From contig CAYNSR010000017.1 of NCBI GenBank assembly GCA_964400125.1, positions 1 through 40,866 on the forward strand: a stretch of 40,866 bases of DNA, written 5' to 3'. The position numbers and the translations under genes are program-made. Source of the stretch: Micavibrio sp964400125. GTDB lineage: Bacteria > Pseudomonadota > Alphaproteobacteria > Micavibrionales > Micavibrionaceae. Position 1 is the first letter of the stretch; each line of letters opens with the position of its first letter. Under the pieces are notes generated by a model. The model worked only from the letters and a program-made list of their open reading frames with translations, was not told the origin of the DNA and ran no database searches. Positions 14,869 through 23,135 of this stretch are shown piece after piece.

Positions 14869-17800
14869 ACCGATTGCGGCAGGGGCAGCATTGGCAATTG
14901 CATCAAATTCATCTCTGAATGCATTTCAGGCTTTGGATGTGGTTCAAGCGGGACTTGGTACATTAGGTCATGCTATGATTGGTGCTGCTGCAGGGGTTAC
15001 TATTGGGACAGCTACTCTTGCTTGGATAGAGGCGGAAAATGACGGCTATGGATGGACAAGCCCAGAAATGGCGGCAATTAAAACCGTCTCTTTGGGGATG
15101 GCGGGGAGTATTGGAGGAATATTTGGAGCAAGCATTGTTGCTCCTGCTTTTGTTGGCTTTCCCCCCGTTGCGGCAGCATTAATTTTTGGTGCTGCGGCGG
15201 TTAAGGTGGTTGATAATATTTGGGATAACATCGAAGCTCGCGTAGCCTTGGCGCGTGTTTTAGATATTACAGATCCTGCCGAGATTGCTGATTTTGTTAT
15301 AGATAGTCTTATGACTGATATTAATGGCTTGCTCGATCAGACGGGTCAGGCCGCAATTGACTTTATAGAAAGTCTCCCCGATTACGCTTCAATCTTGTGG
15401 GATTCTCTTTCGGCAGGTGTCAACATTCTCGGAGACTGGCTCACCGACGCCGCCGCGAAGTTTGGAGAGGCTATCACGCGCGGCAGTCCGCTTGTTCTTG
15501 ATCTTGACGGTGACGGGATCGAGCTTGTGGCGGCCAGCAGTGCCGATGCGGTGTACTGGCAATATACCATGGACGATTTCGCCAAGGCGGGGGGCTGGGT
15601 CACGGGCGGGGACGGATTCCTCACCATCGACCTGAACGACAATGGCATTATCGATAACGCCGGAGAAATGTTCGGTGACCAGACAGGCTATGCGAACGGA
15701 TTCCTCGCCCTTCGTCAACTGGACTCCAATGCTGACGGGTATATCACGGCAGAGGACGCCTCTTTCAACGATCTGCGCATCTGGATCGATTCCTCGATGG
15801 ACGGCTACAGTCAGGCGGACGAACTGCACACGTTGTCCGAATTGCTGATTACCTCGATCAATCTGTCCTACAGCGATGTCAACACGACCAATGCCGGAAA
15901 CAAGATTTACCAGACGGGGACGTTTACCATCAACGGCAACAGCCGGACGGTCGCGGATGTCTATTTTGCCTACGATTCAAAAAATACGGTCTTTAGCGGG
16001 GATTATACGCTCGACCTCGATGTTCTCGCCCTGCCCACGCAGCGCGGTTACGGGACGATCCCCGATCTGCATATCGCGATGTCGCTGGATAATACGGGCA
16101 CGGGCAATCTCCTTGATCTCGTGAGTGATTTCAATGACATCACGATCAGCAATCTCTTCACCGACGACGCCACGACGCTCGCTCTGGTGACGGACATTCT
16201 CTACCGCTGGGCGGGTGTGGATGGTCTGACGGGGGATGAGCGCGGGGAGTATATCGACTCCCGCAAGCTTGGTTTTCTTGAGGCCCTGATGGGGCAGGAT
16301 TACCTGCAGCAGGGCGCGTGGCCGAATCCGTTTATTATGGCGGGCCTTGATCTGGAGGAGGCGTTCCATATCGCGCTGGCCAATCTCTCGGCGCGGCTGA
16401 TGGCGCAAGGCGCGGGCGGAGCGCTGTTCGCGGGCAACTGGCATTACAATCTCGCCACGGATTCATTTGAAGGGGTCACGGGGCTGGACACGGATGTTCT
16501 GTCCGATCTGGCGACTCTGGCCGGGACGATGACGAACAAGGATGTTTTCTGGCAAAACGTGGTGCGCATGGTGGAGATGAGCGTGGGGACAGACAACCTG
16601 CTCACTGCGGATTACAATGCCTTTGAGTCCGCGATCAACGGCACGGATTCATCACTGCATCTGGACGACCTCGTGGATTCCCTCGCCTTCGCAGCACCGT
16701 CGGGCAGCACCTATAACGGCACGACCGGCAACGATACGCTCGCGGGCGGGGTGGGCAATGACGTGATCAACGGCGATTACGGCAACGATATTTTGTCGGG
16801 CGGCCTCGGGGCCGATACGATCTATGGCGGGCCGGGGAACGACACGCTCAAAGGCGAAGGCGGCGCGGATTTGTTGCGCGGCGGGTCTGGCGACGATGTG
16901 TATGAATACAGCCTCGGTCAGGGGACGGACACGATCATCGAGGACAGCGGCAACGATACGATCCTGTTCGGCGCAGGGATAGATTCCGGCGACCTGACCA
17001 TGACGCGGGTGGGGGCCTATGACCTGTCCATCGTCATCGATACCGGAACGGCGACGGGCTGGGTGGTGGTCGAGGATTTCTTCTGGCCCGGCGGCGCGAT
17101 CGAGACGATCGAATTTGACGACACCTCCACCATCGACCTGACGACCATCAACTGGACCATGACCGGAACCTCCGGCAACGACACGCTCTACGGCGTGCAA
17201 TATGGCGGGGGTGCGGATGACACGATCAATGGCGGGGCGGGGAATGACACCATATATGGCTATGACGGGGCCAACACGCTGAACGGCGGGGACGGCAACG
17301 ACACGATCACGGGCGGCGCGGGCGTGGATACGGTGGACGGCGGCGCGGGCGACGATGTGATTTACGGCCACGGTGGGAATGATGTCCTAAGCGGCGGGGC
17401 CGGGAACGACCGGGCCGAGGGCGGAATAGGAGATGATTCCTATATCTACACGTCCGGCCACGACACTTACGCCGAAAGCGGCGGCACGGACACCATCGTC
17501 CTGCCCGCGGCGTACAGCCAGGCAAACACGACCTATTACAAGATCGGCGGCGATCTGAAAATCGTCTTCGGCACGGACGGCGCGAACGATATCCTCATCA
17601 AAGGACATTATTATTCCGGCGGGTCGATCGAAACACTGGATTTTGACAGCGGCACGGATGTCAACCTGACGACCGTATCGACAATCACGCAAGGGGATGA
17701 GAATAATAATACGATCTACGGCACCGCCAATAACGATGTGCTGTACGGGAACGGGGGCAACGACCTGCTCACGGGGGAAAACGGCAATGACATGCTGTAT

Positions 17801-19591
17801 GGCGGGACGGGGAACGACACGCTCTATGGCGGTTACGGCGATGACCTGCTCGACGGCGGCGCGGGGAACGATATGCTGGACGGCTGGACCGGGACGAATA
17901 CGCTGGTGTATACGAGCGGCCACGACACGATCAACAACGCGCTCGGCACGGATAGTCTCGTGCTGAACGGGGTGTGGACACTGGGGGATGTGACGTTCGC
18001 GCGCTATAACGCGACGCCCTATCACCTGAAGATCGCGATCGACGGGGCAAACAGCATCACGGTGAACAACCAGTTCTACAGCGGCTACGCGGTGGAAACC
18101 ATCACCGACGGCACGGACAGCATCACCTTCGCCAACCATGTCATCGCAACGTACGGGGCGGCGGGCAACGACACGATCTACGGGATTGGCACAGGCGGAT
18201 CGACTCATGATGTGCTTTATGGGCTGGACGGCAACGATACGATGTATGGCGGGGCGGGGAATGATACGCTCTATGGCGGGGCCGGGAACGATGCGCTCCA
18301 AGGAAGCGTAGGGGATGATTTGTATTACTACGAAGCCGGGGATGACACAATAAACGAGCAATCGCAGGGCGGGGCGGATGAATTGCGTTTCCTTGAGGGG
18401 GTGGCGCTGGAGGATCTGACGTTTTACCGCACTGGCTCCTATAACCTGAAATTCGAGGTGGCGGGGGCGGGATCGATTACGATTCTCAACCAGTTTTATA
18501 CATCCTCGTCGGCGGTTGAAATTTTGCGCTTCCATGACAACTCCACGTTCAACCTGTTGACGCAAAGTTACATCACGCATGGAACGGCGAGCGCAGAGAC
18601 GATCAACGGCATCACCGTGAGCGGGTCGGTCAATGACATTATCTACGCCCATGGCGGCAACGACGCGGTGAACGGGTATGAAGGGAATGACATTCTTTAC
18701 GGCGGCGACGGCAACGACGTCCTGAACGGCGGGAACGGCAATGACACGCTGAACGGCGAGGCTGGGAACGACACGCTGAGGGGCGGGGCGGGCGACGATA
18801 TTTTTGTCTATTCCGGCGGCCTTGATATCTTCGAGGAGGCGTCGGGAACGGATATTCTGCGCATGACGGGGAGTGTGACGATCAACGACATTTCCATTGC
18901 TAATGCAGCGGGGACCAATACGCTCCTGACGGTGAACGCGGGGACCGATGAAATTACCATCAACTATCTCCGGCACTGGAACAGTATCTATCACATCGAC
19001 CGGATTGAATTTTCCGACGGGTTCAGCACCAGCCTGCCGGATTACGCTTCATGGATATGGGGAACGTCCGGGGCAGACACCCTGACCGGCACATCGGGCG
19101 ACGACACCATCATCGGCAGGGACGGCAACGATACGCTGGACGGCGCGGGCGGCGCGGATGACATTCATGGCGGCGCGGGGAACGATACGACCACTGGCGG
19201 CGCGGGGAACGACCTGCTCCATGGCGGGGAGGGCGACGACACGCTTTACGGCGGCGACGGGCTGGATACGTTGTACGGCGGTGCCGGAGCGGATGTTTTC
19301 GTGTTCGAGGCGGCCAGCGCCTACAACAATGTCGATGTCATCCGGGATTTTTCCTTGAGCGATAATGACGCGATCGATCTGGCCGACATTCTCGGCAGCT
19401 ACGACCCGATGAGCGATGCGATCACTGATTTCGTCCAGATGACCACCAGCGGCAGCAATTCGACGCTGTTTGTGGATCGCGACGGGCTGGGCGGGACTTA
19501 CGGCTTTACCCAGATTGCCACGATCACCGGTGTCACTGGCCTGACCGACGAAGCGGCACTGGTGACCGGCGGGCATTTGATCGTGGCGTGA
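14837..19591 (+). CDS. Giant RTX calcium-binding protein with FrpC-like module, type I secreted
   Basis: The long frame encodes about 1580 residues; with the upstream segment the product would be near 1670. In order: a glycine-rich hydrophobic region (about residues 33-125) that could insert into membranes; a module (about 215-400) with DLDGDGIE, DLNDNGIIDNAGEMFG and DSNADGY that resembles the self-processing module of meningococcal FrpC; a helical part; six blocks of GGxGxDxLx nonapeptides alternating with beta domains; and a C-terminal region (about 1490-1584) with DVIRDFSLSDNDAIDLADIL and GLTDEAALVTGGHLI, typical of the VCA0849-type type I secretion signal. It should be exported unfolded through a type I system and fold on binding calcium outside. 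In FrpC an Asp-Pro bond begins the module and is cleaved; here the pair is Ser-Pro. The AT-rich N-terminus against a GC-rich remainder suggests a mosaic gene. Confidence 0.88.
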   Translation: MFLFITPEHPGPIAAGAALAIASNSSLNAFQALDVVQAGLGTLGHAMIGAAAGVTIGTATLAWIEAENDGYGWTSPEMAAIKTVSLGMAGSIGGIFGASIVAPAFVGFPPVAAALIFGAAAVKVVDNIWDNIEARVALARVLDITDPAEIADFVIDSLMTDINGLLDQTGQAAIDFIESLPDYASILWDSLSAGVNILGDWLTDAAAKFGEAITRGSPLVLDLDGDGIELVAASSADAVYWQYTMDDFAKAGGWVTGGDGFLTIDLNDNGIIDNAGEMFGDQTGYANGFLALRQLDSNADGYITAEDASFNDLRIWIDSSMDGYSQADELHTLSELLITSINLSYSDVNTTNAGNKIYQTGTFTINGNSRTVADVYFAYDSKNTVFSGDYTLDLDVLALPTQRGYGTIPDLHIAMSLDNTGTGNLLDLVSDFNDITISNLFTDDATTLALVTDILYRWAGVDGLTGDERGEYIDSRKLGFLEALMGQDYLQQGAWPNPFIMAGLDLEEAFHIALANLSARLMAQGAGGALFAGNWHYNLATDSFEGVTGLDTDVLSDLATLAGTMTNKDVFWQNVVRMVEMSVGTDNLLTADYNAFESAINGTDSSLHLDDLVDSLAFAAPSGSTYNGTTGNDTLAGGVGNDVINGDYGNDILSGGLGADTIYGGPGNDTLKGEGGADLLRGGSGDDVYEYSLGQGTDTIIEDSGNDTILFGAGIDSGDLTMTRVGAYDLSIVIDTGTATGWVVVEDFFWPGGAIETIEFDDTSTIDLTTINWTMTGTSGNDTLYGVQYGGGADDTINGGAGNDTIYGYDGANTLNGGDGNDTITGGAGVDTVDGGAGDDVIYGHGGNDVLSGGAGNDRAEGGIGDDSYIYTSGHDTYAESGGTDTIVLPAAYSQANTTYYKIGGDLKIVFGTDGANDILIKGHYYSGGSIETLDFDSGTDVNLTTVSTITQGDENNNTIYGTANNDVLYGNGGNDLLTGENGNDMLYGGTGNDTLYGGYGDDLLDGGAGNDMLDGWTGTNTLVYTSGHDTINNALGTDSLVLNGVWTLGDVTFARYNATPYHLKIAIDGANSITVNNQFYSGYAVETITDGTDSITFANHVIATYGAAGNDTIYGIGTGGSTHDVLYGLDGNDTMYGGAGNDTLYGGAGNDALQGSVGDDLYYYEAGDDTINEQSQGGADELRFLEGVALEDLTFYRTGSYNLKFEVAGAGSITILNQFYTSSSAVEILRFHDNSTFNLLTQSYITHGTASAETINGITVSGSVNDIIYAHGGNDAVNGYEGNDILYGGDGNDVLNGGNGNDTLNGEAGNDTLRGGAGDDIFVYSGGLDIFEEASGTDILRMTGSVTINDISIANAAGTNTLLTVNAGTDEITINYLRHWNSIYHIDRIEFSDGFSTSLPDYASWIWGTSGADTLTGTSGDDTIIGRDGNDTLDGAGGADDIHGGAGNDTTTGGAGNDLLHGGEGDDTLYGGDGLDTLYGGAGADVFVFEAASAYNNVDVIRDFSLSDNDAIDLADILGSYDPMSDAITDFVQMTTSGSNSTLFVDRDGLGGTYGFTQIATITGVTGLTDEAALVTGGHLIVA
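16711..19315 (+). repeat. RTX nonapeptide arrays, six blocks
   Basis: Tandem GGxGxDxLx-type repeats, each binding calcium in a parallel beta roll, occur in blocks at about 16711-16905, 17160-17450, 17692-17930, 18150-18350, 18577-18825 and 19057-19315. Each of the first five is followed by a domain with a Y-x-L-x-I strand and a VE-x-I-x-F motif, as in haemolysin-type calcium-binding related domains. The DNA repeats are similar enough for recombination within the gene. Confidence 0.9.
17336..17509 (+). repeat. Internal copy of the 174-bp duplicated RTX segment
   Basis: Identical to 13109-13282 over 174 bases, in direct orientation. It lies in the second RTX block and the start of the following beta domain. 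Recombination between the copies would remove 4227 bp, including the four-helix protein gene and the RTX N-terminus. Confidence 0.85.
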
Positions 19592-19598
19592 CTGCTGT

Positions 19599-20027
19599 TT
19601 ACGGCACCGATTTGATTGTGGCCGTGGCGACCATGCCGGGTTCCAGCTCGGCGGGGCGGTTTTTCAGGGCGGTGATGACCTGAACCGAAGACCCGGTTTC
19701 ATCGGTGATGCTTTCGATCCGGATGATTTTGGCCTCATAGGTTTTTCCGGTGGCATCGACATGGACGTCGAGCGGTGTGCCGACCTTGAAAGACGGCAAC
19801 CACTCGGGCGGAATTTTAACCGGGGCTTCGAACCTTTCTGTCATCAGGTTTTGCGGTTCCATCAATATCGTGCGCATGGTGATGCGGCCATCTTCCTGAA
19901 TCAGAAAGGATTCACGGTCCACCGGATTGCCCGACGCCGGTTCAACGCGGGATAACGCCCCGGCATGCGACGCATCGGGTTGCGTCGACAGCATCATCAG
20001 CAAAAGATATTCCAGTGGCGAGGTCAT
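19599..20027 (-). CDS. Short periplasmic adaptor-like (HlyD/RND) protein
   Basis: A 142-residue protein resembling only the beta-barrel and membrane-proximal end of membrane-fusion adaptors: LPSFKVGTPLDVHVDATGK, YEAKIIRIESI and the closing ELEPGMVATATI. The lipoyl and alpha-hairpin parts are absent, so it is far shorter than usual family members (about 350-450 residues). Either it is a truncated gene or it is a minimal adaptor. It starts 12 bases after the TolC-like gene and its stop lies seven bases from the RTX stop, so the two strands converge. With the TolC-like gene it may be part of a type I export route for the RTX protein, but no ABC exporter gene is present. Confidence 0.6.
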   Translation of the reverse strand: MTSPLEYLLLMMLSTQPDASHAGALSRVEPASGNPVDRESFLIQEDGRITMRTILMEPQNLMTERFEAPVKIPPEWLPSFKVGTPLDVHVDATGKTYEAKIIRIESITDETGSSVQVITALKNRPAELEPGMVATATIKSVP

Positions 20028-20039
20028 GATATAACTGAT

Positions 20040-21410
20040 CTAGGGCTCAATGATCGGTGCTTCAAGGAGGGTTTTGACCCGCCCTGCCGATATTTTGAGT
20101 GTACGCGGGTTTGCCCCGAAACGGTGAAAAATCGATGTTTCCACCCCTTCCTGCGTGCCGATTTTCTGCGCCAGCGGTATTTTGGCCGCAAAATCAACGG
20201 GATGAAAGGCGACCGGGACCAAAGGGGACTGTTGATAAACCTGTTCCGCCATGGCCACCAGATTTGGCGCTACGACGGCCCCGTCCCTTTGTTGCAGCGC
20301 CGCAGAGAGCGCGGCCAGTTGCATCCGTCCGGCTTCGACCGGGACCGGCGCAACGCCGACGGAGCGTTTCAGGAGATTTTGTGCGTCCTGCATCGCGATC
20401 ATGGCGTGGTGTCGTGCCAGTTCGGCGCGCAAGGTGCTGACCAGTGTGCCAGTCGCATTTTCCCTGACGGCGCGCAAGGCGTCTTCTTCCGATTGTTGCA
20501 CTTGCGCATGGGCAAGGCGCACCTGCGCGACGATGGCTGTGGTGACGGCCTGGGTGCGGAGCTGTTCAAACCGTGTGCGTGTTTGCGGGTCTTCAAGCGC
20601 AAGTTTCATGTTCAGGATACGGGTCAGGCCATCGCCGAATTGTGCGCTGAATTCCGGCAGCCGGGATTCGGGGAGTGTCATCGCCGCCTTTTGCCGCAAA
20701 GACTCGATTTCATCTTGCGAGGGGACGCCAAGAATTTCAAGTTCCGGGCGGTTGGTCAGTGCGCTGCGTTCCAACGCCTCAAGGCTATCTTCGCCTCCCG
20801 GTCCCGGCGCGGCCAGAGGCAGGTCATCCAGCATCAGGACATTCGGGTTATCAATGCCCAGCAGGGCGGCGAGCTCCTGTCTGGCCGTTGCGAAAGGGGC
20901 ATAGGCCAACTGTATTTCCCGGATCTGATCTTCGCGATCGGCCAGTTCTGCGGCATCGATGGGCGCGTTGTCCAGCGCTTCGCGCAGGCGGGCCAGCCCC
21001 TGTTCGACGCGATCTTGCAGATAGGCGGCGGCGACGGCGCGCAGATAGACGGACCGGGTGGTTGCGATGATGTGTTCTGCGTTCTGGTTGCGTGCGGCCT
21101 GCGCGGGGTTCAGGCCGACAAGGCTGTCGTCTATTTTCTCCCAGGCATGGCGCAAGGACGCATCATCACGGGGCATATCCTGTTGTTGTACTACGGGGGC
21201 ATCGATATTGCGTTGCAGGCTGATTGCGACGGCGTCATAGAGGCTGATGCGTTCAAAACCTGCATTCTGTTTCGTCATGGCCGCCTGATGGGTTTGGCCC
21301 CCCGATTCAGAAAAACCACATCCGCCGAGGACCGCCGTCACAACCATCGCCGCACCGGTGAGAACCAGTGCGCGAAAGCGGTAACGGGAATGTGCGGTGC
21401 AAGTCATCAT
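20040..21410 (-). CDS. TolC-like outer-membrane factor lipoprotein
   Basis: A 456-residue exported protein with a lipoprotein signal: a hydrophobic core at about residues 14-28, then the lipobox LGGC, which places the acylated cysteine at residue 31. The body has long helical segments with TolC-family wording such as LYDAVAISLQRN, ATTRSVYLRAVAAAYLQ, ARQELAALLGI and TNRPELE. TolC homologues form the trimeric outer-membrane channel of efflux and type I secretion machines, and lipidated forms are common. It lies upstream of the short adaptor-like gene on the same strand, likely in one transcript. Which pump it serves is unknown; the adjacent RTX gene makes type I secretion a natural guess. Confidence 0.82.
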   Translation of the reverse strand: MMTCTAHSRYRFRALVLTGAAMVVTAVLGGCGFSESGGQTHQAAMTKQNAGFERISLYDAVAISLQRNIDAPVVQQQDMPRDDASLRHAWEKIDDSLVGLNPAQAARNQNAEHIIATTRSVYLRAVAAAYLQDRVEQGLARLREALDNAPIDAAELADREDQIREIQLAYAPFATARQELAALLGIDNPNVLMLDDLPLAAPGPGGEDSLEALERSALTNRPELEILGVPSQDEIESLRQKAAMTLPESRLPEFSAQFGDGLTRILNMKLALEDPQTRTRFEQLRTQAVTTAIVAQVRLAHAQVQQSEEDALRAVRENATGTLVSTLRAELARHHAMIAMQDAQNLLKRSVGVAPVPVEAGRMQLAALSAALQQRDGAVVAPNLVAMAEQVYQQSPLVPVAFHPVDFAAKIPLAQKIGTQEGVETSIFHRFGANPRTLKISAGRVKTLLEAPIIEP

Positions 21411-21548
21411 GTCTGAAACAGGCTTGTCTGGTGTACACAGGGCAGGCCGCCCCGAAAGGGCAGGGTATATCCAAGACTAGCTTATTGGACTCATGATGCA
21501 AGGAAGAAGTGAATGGACCGCATGATTATCGAAAAACGCGGGGTGCGT

Positions 21549-21965
21549 TCAGGCGTCGCGGTCGATCATATCCAGCATGGCGTCTTGCATATCCGACGCG
21601 ACCTGCATGGTTTTGGTATTGGCCTTGTAAACAGTGCTGCCGATTTGCAGGTTGACCATTTCCGTAGCCAGATCGACATCGGGGGCACCGATCAACCCTT
21701 CGGCGTTGGCGAAGGGTGAATCCGGCGCATAGACCGGGACGAAGGGGCGTCCCGTCGGGACGGTTTCGCTGCGCACGCCTGCTGGTTTGCCGTTTTCCCC
21801 GTGCAGGGCGGTTTGCGCGGTCGTCAGTGCCTGATAGGGCGTGGGGCCGTCAGCCGGGTCCAGTGCCCCGGCTGTGGTCGCATTGGCGATATTGACCGCT
21901 GCGGTTTCCGCTTTCCGGCTGGCCGCGTTCAGGCCCGATAATGCAATCTGTATGGCCTTAATCAT
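21549..21965 (-). CDS. FlgC-like flagellar rod protein, orphan
   Basis: A 138-residue protein with the two helices that flag flagellar axial proteins. The N-terminal one, with SGLNAASRKAETAAVNIANA, matches the rod-protein signature; the C-terminal one, with EMVNLQIGSTVYKANTKTMQ, matches the FlgC/FlgE/FlgG C-terminal coil. Length is close to E. coli FlgC (134). FlgC forms part of the proximal rod, exported by the flagellar type III apparatus. No other flagellar gene is in the window, and the neighbours are a TolC-like gene and a small secreted protein, so it is either a dispersed rod gene or a derived paralogue. No ribosome-binding site is clear before the ATG. Confidence 0.72.
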   Translation of the reverse strand: MIKAIQIALSGLNAASRKAETAAVNIANATTAGALDPADGPTPYQALTTAQTALHGENGKPAGVRSETVPTGRPFVPVYAPDSPFANAEGLIGAPDVDLATEMVNLQIGSTVYKANTKTMQVASDMQDAMLDMIDRDA

Positions 21966-22044
21966 TTTTTCAGGATACCATGGCTAGAGTTAACAAGGGT
22001 AAAAAAACCCGTAAAACTGACTATTTCATCAGGATATTTGTGCC

Positions 22045-22518
22045 ATGAAACTGCGATTTTCTGCCCTCCTTGCCCTTGTCGTCATGCTGGGCGCATCCCC
22101 GGTCAGTGCCGAGCCCAAGCCGTGGTATTTCAGCTGGTGGCCGTCACACTGGGAAAACCAGAGGTTCGAACCCTATCTGGAAGGGCCGAAGCATCCGCAC
22201 AATACCCAGTGGAGCCACAAGGCCTGGGAACCGGCAGACTGGGCCGCGCAGCGTCCCGGCGGCGCATTCGAGGTGATTCAGGGTTTCTACCGCGCCAATA
22301 TTCTTCGCGACCAATATGTCGATGACGATATGCCGGTTCTGGAGGTCGGACCGAATTTTTATCACCTGTCCGGCTATGACAAGCGCCGTGTGACCAGACT
22401 GGTGGATGATTACTATCAGATCACATCCAATCACTTAAACGCGATGTATACGATTCGTGACTGGCGCACCGGCAAGCCCATCGGCACCTACACCACCCAT
22501 GGCCTGAGCCTGCAATAG
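22045..22518 (+). CDS. Secreted protein of unknown function
   Basis: A 157-residue protein with a clear signal peptide (MKLRFSALLALVVMLGASPV, cleaved after SAE or SA). The mature part is rich in Trp, Tyr and His (WYFSWWPSHW near its start) and contains GFYRANILRDQYVDDDMPVLEVGPNFY. I do not recognise the family. It is probably periplasmic. An AGGA lies ten bases before the ATG. It is flanked by minus-strand genes, so it is a single-gene transcript. Confidence 0.72.
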   Translation: MKLRFSALLALVVMLGASPVSAEPKPWYFSWWPSHWENQRFEPYLEGPKHPHNTQWSHKAWEPADWAAQRPGGAFEVIQGFYRANILRDQYVDDDMPVLEVGPNFYHLSGYDKRRVTRLVDDYYQITSNHLNAMYTIRDWRTGKPIGTYTTHGLSLQ

Positions 22519-22527
22519 GGCTGTTTT

Positions 22528-23127
22528 TCAAGGAGCCAGATTGAGGGCGTCGAGCGTCCATGTGCGACGATCATAGGCCAGTATCGTCACCGATAGCGGG
22601 TCGGATGCGATTTTCAGCGTATCGACGAGCGGTATGCCCATGGCGTGGTGCAAGGCGGCCCTGTTGATTCCCTTGTGCGAGACGATGCATATGGCCCCGC
22701 CCTGTTGATGCCGGGCGATCATGTCGTCGATGACGTCGCTCACGCGCCGGGAAACATCCTTCAGGCTTTCTCCGTTTGGCGGGGCGTTGTTTTCCGGGTC
22801 CGCCCGGTAGGCGGCGAAGCCGGGCCGGGCCGGAAGCGATGCGCGCGGCAGGTTGATCCAGTCGCCGAAAGATTGTTCCCGCAGGTCGTGTTCGACATGC
22901 AAAACGATTTTGCCGTGATCCGGGTGACGGGTGGACAGGGCAGCGGCAGTTTTCCATGCCCGGTCCATGGGGGATACATACCATGTGGCCCCCGATGGAA
23001 TTAGCCCCGCCTGTTTTTGCAAGGCGGCATCGTCGCTGAGATCAACATCCATGTCGGCACCGTAGCAAAGATTGCCCGGGTTGACAGGGGGCGCGTGACG
23101 CACCCAGTAAAAGCGTAGCGTTTGCAT
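22528..23127 (-). CDS. Histidine phosphatase family protein
   Basis: A 199-residue cytoplasmic phosphohydrolase of the phosphoglycerate mutase-like superfamily. The phosphohistidine is His11 after Arg10 (VRHAPP; the usual RHG is RHA here), the second arginine is probably Arg56, the acid is near Glu84 and the second histidine is His151 in VSHKG. The family acts on phosphosugars, nucleotide phosphates or cobalamin intermediates (CobC); nothing here sets the substrate. It is followed by a lipoprotein gene eight bases upstream on the same strand, so the two may share a transcript. Confidence 0.85.
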   Translation of the reverse strand: MQTLRFYWVRHAPPVNPGNLCYGADMDVDLSDDAALQKQAGLIPSGATWYVSPMDRAWKTAAALSTRHPDHGKIVLHVEHDLREQSFGDWINLPRASLPARPGFAAYRADPENNAPPNGESLKDVSRRVSDVIDDMIARHQQGGAICIVSHKGINRAALHHAMGIPLVDTLKIASDPLSVTILAYDRRTWTLDALNLAP

Positions 23128-23135
23128 CGTCGGTC

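Noticed and set aside
17387..18994. A 535-codon minus-strand frame opposite the RTX repeats
   Set aside because: It is the antisense of the nonapeptide arrays and has their periodicity; the plus-strand frame has the known motifs.
16711..19315. A CRISPR array, suggested by the many short DNA repeats
   Set aside because: The repeats are degenerate, in frame and encode calcium-binding nonapeptides; there are no unique spacers of constant length.
19965..21416. A 483-codon plus-strand frame opposite the TolC-like gene
   Set aside because: It has no motif or ribosome site, and the minus-strand frame has a clear lipobox and TolC-family helices.
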